Positions 59,079 to 64,000 of a DNA stretch of 64,000 nucleotides are shown in pieces (position 1 is the first letter of the stretch; every line of letters begins with the position of its first letter). Below the pieces are notes generated by a model, which made no database searches, was not told where the DNA came from, and worked only from the letters and a program-made list of their open reading frames with translations. The DNA comes from Mesorhizobium sp. AR07 (GTDB lineage Bacteria; Pseudomonadota; Alphaproteobacteria; Rhizobiales; Rhizobiaceae): the NCBI RefSeq assembly GCF_024746815.1, contig NZ_CP080525.1:4520501-4584500 (forward strand), in the 5' to 3' direction. The translations under genes were made by a program, and so were the position numbers.

Positions 59079-60842
59079 ATGACCGGCGAAACAAAACCCG
59101 TCCTCGACATCGCCAATCTCTCCGTCAGCGTGCGCGGCGAGGACGGCGAGCGCGAGGTGGTGTCTGACCTGTCGCTTACGCTTCAACGTGGCGAGACGCT
59201 GTGCATCGCCGGCGAATCCGGTTCCGGCAAGTCGATGACCGCGCTGGCGATCATGCAGCTCCTGCCGCAGCCTGCCGCGCGTATATCGTCGGGAAAAATC
59301 CATCTTGGTGATACCGATCTGGCAGCGCTCGACGAGCGCCAGATGCGGCGCATTCGCGGCGACCGCATCGCCATGATCTTCCAGGAGCCGATGACCTCGC
59401 TCAACCCGGTGCTGACGATCGGCCGGCAGCTGACCGAGTCCATCGAGGCGCATACCAGCCTGTCACAGGCGCAAGCCCGCCAGCGCGCCATCGAGGCGTT
59501 GAAGGCGGTGCGCATTTCGGAGGCCGAAAGCCGGCTAAAGCAGTTTCCGCATGAGCTCTCCGGCGGCATGCGCCAGCGGGTGATGATCGCCATGGCGCTG
59601 GCGCTCGAGCCCGACGTGCTGATCGCCGACGAGCCGACGACGGCGCTCGACGTCACCGTGCAAGGCGAAGTGCTGGAGTTGCTGCGCGACCTGCAGCGCC
59701 AGCATGGCACCAGCGTCATCCTCATCACCCACGACATGGGCGTGGTCGCCGAAATGGCCGACCGCGTCATCATCATGCGGCATGGCCGTATGGTCGAGGA
59801 GGGAAAGACATCAGACATCTTCGCTAGGCCGCAAGCCGACTACACGCGCGAGCTGCTTGCCGCCGTGCCGCGCATCGGCACAGGTGTTGGCCGCCAGAAA
59901 TCCAGGGATGCCGAGACGGCAACGCCGGCCAACGTCGCCATGGTCAGCGATCTGCATGTCCGCTTCGACCTGCGCGGCGGCGTCTTCGGCCGGGTCAACC
60001 GGCGCGTCCACGCCGTCGAGGGCGTCAGTTTCTCCATCGCGCCGAACGAAACGCTGGCGCTGGTCGGCGAGTCCGGTTGCGGCAAGTCGACCACCGCCAA
60101 GGCGCTGGCCGGACTGGTGCCTTACAGCGGCGACATCGTCATTGGCGGGCGCAACCTGTCGGGCCTAGGCCGCGACGAGCGCAAGGCGGTGCGCCGCGAT
60201 GTGCAGATGATCTTCCAGGATCCCTTCGCCTCGCTCGATCCACGCATGCTCGTCGGCGATCTGGTCGCCGAGCCACTCGTCATCCACGGCATCGCTTCGA
60301 AGGAAGAACGCAGCCAGCGTGTGGCTGCATTGTTCGAGCGTGTCGGCCTGTCGGCCGACCAGATGGAACTCTATCCGCACGAATTCTCCGGCGGCCAGCG
60401 CCAGCGGGTCTGCATTGCACGGGCACTGGCGCTGCGGCCGAAGCTGATCATCGCCGATGAGAGCGTCTCGGCCCTCGACGTCTCGGTGCAAGCACGCGTG
60501 CTCGACCTGTTGAAGGAATTGCAGCGCGAATTCGGTGTCGCCTATCTCTTCATCTCGCACGACATGGCGGTGGTCGAAAACATCTCCGACCGGGTCGCGG
60601 TCATGTATCTCGGTCAGATCGTCGAAATGGGCACACGCGACCAGGTGTTTTCCAACCCGCGCCATCCCTACACCAGACGCCTGATCGAAGCCGTGCCGGT
60701 GCCAGATCCCACCAGGCGCAGGCCGCGCTTCGCCCGCCTCGACCAGGAGATTCCGAGCGCGACGCGCAGGATCGGCGAGGCGCCGCTGAAGCTGGCGCTA
60801 AGGGATGTCGGCAACGGCCATCTCGTCGCCGCCGAGGCCTGA
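59079..60842 (+). CDS. dipeptide-type ABC transporter ATPase, two fused ATP-binding domains (DppD-DppF)
   Basis: 587-residue double ATPase. First half: Walker A CIAGESGSGKSMTALAIMQL, signature LSGGMRQRVMIAMALALEPD, Walker B IADEPTTALDVTVQ. Second half (from ~residue 290): ALVGESGCGKSTTAKALAGL, FSGGQRQRVCIARALALRPK, IADESVSALDVSVQ and the C-terminal oligopeptide-transporter tail HPYTRRLIEAVPVPDPTRRR. It energises the permeases at 54261-56086, separated from them only by the amidase gene and repeat copy 7. Confidence 0.93.
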   Translation: MTGETKPVLDIANLSVSVRGEDGEREVVSDLSLTLQRGETLCIAGESGSGKSMTALAIMQLLPQPAARISSGKIHLGDTDLAALDERQMRRIRGDRIAMIFQEPMTSLNPVLTIGRQLTESIEAHTSLSQAQARQRAIEALKAVRISEAESRLKQFPHELSGGMRQRVMIAMALALEPDVLIADEPTTALDVTVQGEVLELLRDLQRQHGTSVILITHDMGVVAEMADRVIIMRHGRMVEEGKTSDIFARPQADYTRELLAAVPRIGTGVGRQKSRDAETATPANVAMVSDLHVRFDLRGGVFGRVNRRVHAVEGVSFSIAPNETLALVGESGCGKSTTAKALAGLVPYSGDIVIGGRNLSGLGRDERKAVRRDVQMIFQDPFASLDPRMLVGDLVAEPLVIHGIASKEERSQRVAALFERVGLSADQMELYPHEFSGGQRQRVCIARALALRPKLIIADESVSALDVSVQARVLDLLKELQREFGVAYLFISHDMAVVENISDRVAVMYLGQIVEMGTRDQVFSNPRHPYTRRLIEAVPVPDPTRRRPRFARLDQEIPSATRRIGEAPLKLALRDVGNGHLVAAEA

Positions 60843-61165
60843 GGCATTTGCTGCCGGCGCAGTGCACCCCGTAGCCGCACCGAGACTCCAAGCTGCTCAA
60901 GGATGACCTCGCGATACCCGCAGGTCGCGGTTCACATGTTCGTGTTTCATCTCGGCTCACGACCGGCATCATGCCGCCGGTCGGCCTTGCCGCCCATGTG
61001 GCGGCGGCAGATTCAGGAGCCGGCCCGGCGAACAAGGATTGGCAGGCCTCGAATGTGAAATGCGCAATGGCCCTTGCCGTTCATCCTCATCTTCCGCATG
61101 TTCGATTTGCCGATGATCGATCGTGGAGGGCCGGTCGGCTTCATCGTAATGGGAGGAAGTAGACC
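60843..61165. other. intergenic region upstream of the Liv-type locus
   Basis: 323 bases with no recognised gene. GGGAGGAAG at 61151-61159 is the ribosome site for the next gene. Some short GC inverted repeats (e.g. GGCATCATGCC) are present, but no convincing promoter was identified. Confidence 0.5.
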
Positions 61166-62375
61166 ATGAAGGTATGCTATTTCGTTTCTGCCGCGCTTCT
61201 TGCCGCGGCCGCAATCCCCGCTTCGGCCGCCGAAATTTCCGACGGCAAGGTCAAGATCGGCATCCTCAATGACCAATCGGGCGTCTATGCCGATTTTGGC
61301 GGCAAGTGGTCGGTCGAGGCAGCCAAGATGGCGGTCGAGGATTTCGGCGGCAAGGTGCAGGGAGCGCCGATCGAGATCATCAGCGCCGATCATCAGAACA
61401 AGCCGGATATCGCCTCCAACATCGCGCGGCAGTGGTACGACACCGAACAGGTCGATGCCATCATGGAACTGACGACCTCTTCGGTGGCGCTCGCCGTCCA
61501 GGGGATTTCCAAGGAAAAGAAGAAAATCGATATCGTTACCGGTGCGGCGACCACGGAGCTGACCGGCAAGCAGTGCTCGCCCTACGGTTTCCACTGGGCC
61601 TACGACACCCATTCGCAGGCAGTGGGAACCGGCGGCTCTCTCGTGCAGCAGGGCGGCGACAGCTGGTTTTTCGTCACCGTCGACTACGCGTTCGGCTACT
61701 CGCTCAAGGAGCAGACCACCAAGTTCGTCGAGAGCCACGGCGGCAAGGTGTTGGGCGAAGTGCGCTATCCGCTCGGCTCGACCGATTATTCATCCTTCCT
61801 GCTGCAGGCGCAGTCGTCGGGCGCCAAGGTCATCGGGCTGGCCAATGCCGGCCTCGATACCTCCAACTCCATCAAGCAGGCGGCCGAATTCGGCATCGTG
61901 CAGGGCGGCCAGCGTCTTGCCGCACTTCTTTTCACGCTGGCCGAGGTGCATGGACTGGGCCTTCAGGCAGCGCAAGGTGTTGTGCTGACCGAGGGCTTCT
62001 ACTGGGATCGCGATGACAAGAGCCGCGAATTCGCGCAGCGGTTTTATCAAGCGCACCAATCGCATGCCGAACATGATCCAGGCCGCGACCTATTCGGCGG
62101 TGACGCAGTACCTGAAGGCGATCGACAAGGCCGGCACCGACGAGACCGAGGCCGTCGCCAAGCAGCTGCATTCCATGCCGGTGAACGACGTTTTTACGGC
62201 CAACGGCAAAGTGCAGTCCGATGGCAACATGGTCCACGACATGTATCTTTACCAGGTCAAGTCGCCCAGCGAGAGCACCAAGGATTGGGACTACTACAAA
62301 TACCTCGCCACCATTCCAGGCAACGAGGCATTCCTGAGCGAGAAGGAAAGCGGCTGTCCAACGGCCGGCCAGTGA
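61166..62375 (+). pseudogene. Liv-type ABC transporter binding protein, +1 frameshift near 62046
   Basis: Type I periplasmic-binding-fold protein (LivJ/UrtA-like) with signal peptide MKVCYFVSAALLAAAAIPAS and mature start AEISDGKVKIGILNDQSGVY. The frame is normal to about residue 293 (SREFAQRFYQ), then becomes Arg/His-rich nonsense and runs to 62401. Removing one base in GGTTTTATCAAGCGC (most simply A62046) restores FKRTNRMPNMIQAATYSAVT and a proper C-terminus ending SEKESGCPTAGQ at 62375. It is either inactivated or a sequencing error; the downstream transporter genes are intact, which argues for an error or a very recent event. Confidence 0.82.
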
Positions 62376-62387
62376 TCGGCGCGGCCC

Positions 62388-63167
62388 ATGGCGCCGCCTG
62401 ATCCGAACGGGACTGAGCCGCGGGTGGTGCTTTCCGCCCGCGGGTTGCGGCGTGACTTCGCCGGCTTCGTCGCCGTCAAAAACGTCGATCTCGATGTCCG
62501 CCATGGCAACATCCATGCCCTGATCGGACCCAACGGCGCCGGCAAGACCACCGTTTTCAATCTGCTCACCAAGTTCCTGGCGCCGACCAGCGGCAGGATC
62601 GAACTGCTTGGCCACGACATCACCCGCACGTCGCCGGCCAAGGTCGCGCGGATGGGTCTGGTGCGCTCGTTCCAGATATCGGCGATTTTTCCGCATCTCA
62701 GCGTGCTCGACAATGTGCGCGTCGCGCTGCAGCGGCCGAGTGGGCTCGGCGTTCAGTTCTGGCGCTCGCTCGCGGCGCTCGATCGATTGACGCCGCGCGC
62801 CGTGGAACTGCTGCGGTCGGTCGGTCTTGACGATGCCACGAACAGGCTCGCCGGCGATCTTTCCTATGGCAGGAAACGCGTGCTCGAGATCGCCACCACC
62901 CTGGCGCTCGATCCAAAGGTGTTGCTGCTGGACGAGCCGATGGCCGGCATGGGGCATGAGGATGTGGCCACCGTTTCTGACCTCATCCGCTTGGTGGCCA
63001 GGGATCGCGCCGTGCTGATGGTCGAGCACAATCTGACTGTCGTGGCCGATCTTTGCGACTGGATAACGGTCATGCAGCGCGGCGAGATCCTTGCGGCCGG
63101 CGACTACGCCACCGTCAGCCGCGATGAACGCGTGAGGATCGCCTATATGGGCACCGCCGATGACTAG
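62388..63167 (+). CDS. livG: branched-chain amino-acid-type ABC transporter ATPase
   Basis: 259-residue LivG-type ATPase: Walker A ALIGPNGAGKTTVFNLLTKF, Q loop VRSFQISAIFPHLSVLDNVR, signature DLSYGRKRVLEIATTLALDP (altered to SYGRKR, as in several Liv/urea systems), Walker B LLLDEPMAGMGHEDVATVSD and switch MVEHNLTVVADLCDWITVMQ. It starts 13 bases after the restored binding-protein stop. The 3' end overlaps livF by 8 bases. Confidence 0.9.
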   Translation: MAPPDPNGTEPRVVLSARGLRRDFAGFVAVKNVDLDVRHGNIHALIGPNGAGKTTVFNLLTKFLAPTSGRIELLGHDITRTSPAKVARMGLVRSFQISAIFPHLSVLDNVRVALQRPSGLGVQFWRSLAALDRLTPRAVELLRSVGLDDATNRLAGDLSYGRKRVLEIATTLALDPKVLLLDEPMAGMGHEDVATVSDLIRLVARDRAVLMVEHNLTVVADLCDWITVMQRGEILAAGDYATVSRDERVRIAYMGTADD

Positions 63168-63870
63168 TGCAGCACCCCTGCTCGCGGTCAGCGGCTTCAA
63201 CGCCTGGTATGGCGAGAGCCATGCGCTGCACGGCGTCGATCTGCAGGTGTTTGCCGGCGAGACGGTCACGCTGCTCGGCCGCAACGGCGTCGGCAAGACG
63301 ACGACGCTGCGCGCCATCATGGGGCTGATCCGCAAGCGAACCGGCCAGCTTGTTTTCGACGGCAAGGATCTGATGCGGCTGCCGCTGCACCGGACCGCGC
63401 ATCAAGGCATCGGCTTCGTGCCGGAGGAACGCGGCATCTTCGCGACACTGACCGTCGACGAGAATTTGATCCTGCCGCCGGTTGTCGCCGAGGGCGGCAT
63501 GAGCGTCGAGGAAATATTCGATCTGTTTCCCAATCTCAAGGAGCGACGCAACAGTCCCGGCACAAGGCTCTCGGGCGGCGAACAGCAGATGCTGGCGATC
63601 GCGCGCATGCTGAGAACCGGCGTCAAAATGCTGCTTCTCGACGAGCCGGCGGAAGGTCTGGCTCCCGTCATCGTGCAGCGTATCGGCGAATTGCTGGCGA
63701 CGTTGAAAAAGCGCGGCATGACGATCCTGCTGGTCGAACAGAATTTCCGTTTCGCCAGCCGCGTCGCCGACCGTTTCTATCTGATGGAGCACGGCAAGGT
63801 CGTGGCAGGGTTTCCGGTCGGCGAACTGGCGGACCGCATGACGCTGCTCCACGACGTTCTGGGTGTATGA
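63160..63870 (+). CDS. livF: branched-chain amino-acid-type ABC transporter ATPase
   Basis: 236-residue LivF-type ATPase: Walker A LLGRNGVGKTTTLRAIMGLI, FVPEERGIFATLTVDENLIL, signature LSGGEQQMLAIARMLRTGVK, Walker B LLLDEPAEGLAPVIVQRIGE and switch LVEQNFRFASRVADRFYLME. It overlaps livG. True ligand (amino acid, urea or amide) is not determined; the nearby amide locus makes short amides or urea worth considering. Confidence 0.9.
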   Translation: MTSAAPLLAVSGFNAWYGESHALHGVDLQVFAGETVTLLGRNGVGKTTTLRAIMGLIRKRTGQLVFDGKDLMRLPLHRTAHQGIGFVPEERGIFATLTVDENLILPPVVAEGGMSVEEIFDLFPNLKERRNSPGTRLSGGEQQMLAIARMLRTGVKMLLLDEPAEGLAPVIVQRIGELLATLKKRGMTILLVEQNFRFASRVADRFYLMEHGKVVAGFPVGELADRMTLLHDVLGV

Positions 63871-63877
63871 TGGTGCC

Positions 63878-64000
63878 ATGATGATGATCTTCGGCATCCC
63901 CCTTCAGGCTTTCCTCGGCCAGTTGCTGGTCGGGCTGATCAACGGCTCCTTCTACGCCATGCTGAGCCTGGGTCTGGCCGTTATATTCGGCCTGCTGCGC
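63878..64000 (+). CDS. livH: LivH-type ABC transporter permease, truncated by window edge
   Basis: The first 41 codons are visible: MMMIFGIPLQAFLGQLLVGL then INGSFYAMLSLGLAVIFGLL. The GLINGSFYAMLSLGLAVIFG segment is the first membrane helix of LivH permeases. It starts 7 bases after livF; the rest of the gene lies outside the window. Confidence 0.85.
   Translation, partial: MMMIFGIPLQAFLGQLLVGLINGSFYAMLSLGLAVIFGLLR

Overview
The window looks like a chromosomal stretch of a Mesorhizobium-type alphaproteobacterium (order Hyphomicrobiales). The evidence is high GC content, many ATGA/GTGA-coupled operons for sugar, amino-acid and aromatic catabolism, many ABC transporters, and several copies of a palindromic intergenic repeat family of the kind seen in rhizobia. 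Species assignment is inference; no rRNA or tRNA gene is present.

Layout. (1) 1-9038: a divergent amino-sugar locus for N-acetylglucosamine/N-acetylmuramate. An SIS isomerase/deaminase, a GntR regulator and a BadF-type kinase run left; murQ, a CUT1 ABC transporter and a Gfo/Idh/MocA oxidoreductase run right. Paired TGGTATT half-sites lie between them. (2) 9262-10865: an FAH-family hydrolase and a DHRS6-like dehydrogenase, probably deoxy-sugar acid catabolism. (3) 11101-12248: an IS110-family element whose ends, core dinucleotide and bridge RNA guides can be read from the sequence. It sits inside a palindromic repeat. (4) 12585-17189: a double aldehyde dehydrogenase, DeoC and ferredoxin-NADP reductase. 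(5) 17410-23545: hydantoinase/oxoprolinase A and B, a frameshifted amino-acid binding protein, a GcvT-like protein and a small basic protein. (6) 23809-26471: a MetNIQ-type methionine transporter. (7) 26716-37519: an unassigned catabolic island. ALDH, P450 and an APC permease run left; an IclR regulator, a Tm-1-like protein, a HAD hydrolase, an omega-aminotransferase, an AGXT2L-type phospho-lyase and an APH-fold kinase run right. (8) 37551-46438: a 4-hydroxyphenylacetate (homoprotocatechuate) cluster hpaH-G-D-E-F, hpaR, hpaC, hpaB, hpaA. (9) 46482-52409: an RNA-repair locus. (10) 52590-60842: an amide-responsive locus with AmiC- and AmiR-like regulators, a dipeptide-type ABC transporter and an acetamidase/formamidase. 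(11) 61166-64000: a Liv-type transporter whose binding-protein gene carries a frameshift; the permease runs off the window.

The most interesting system is region 9. A sigma54-type promoter drives rsr (a Ro60/TROVE protein). It is followed by a tandem array of seven related, non-identical RNA units and then rtcB. The sigma54 activator gene rtcR (CARF-like N-terminus) is divergent. Each RNA unit has a terminal stem with conserved GACGAA-like and CTTGTCG-like strands, as expected of a Ro-binding Y RNA. Each has a second stem supported by compensatory changes, and a tRNA-like body whose T arm and acceptor 3' strand precede the acceptor 5' strand, so the tRNA is circularly permuted. In some units the opening lies in the D loop; in others it lies at the anticodon arm. 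The bodies resemble several different tRNAs. I propose a repertoire of YrlA-like tRNA mimics feeding one Rsr/RtcB repair system.

A second notable result is the decoded IS110 bridge RNA. Its target-loop guides match the palindromic repeat into which the element is inserted, and its donor-loop guides match the element's own joined ends.
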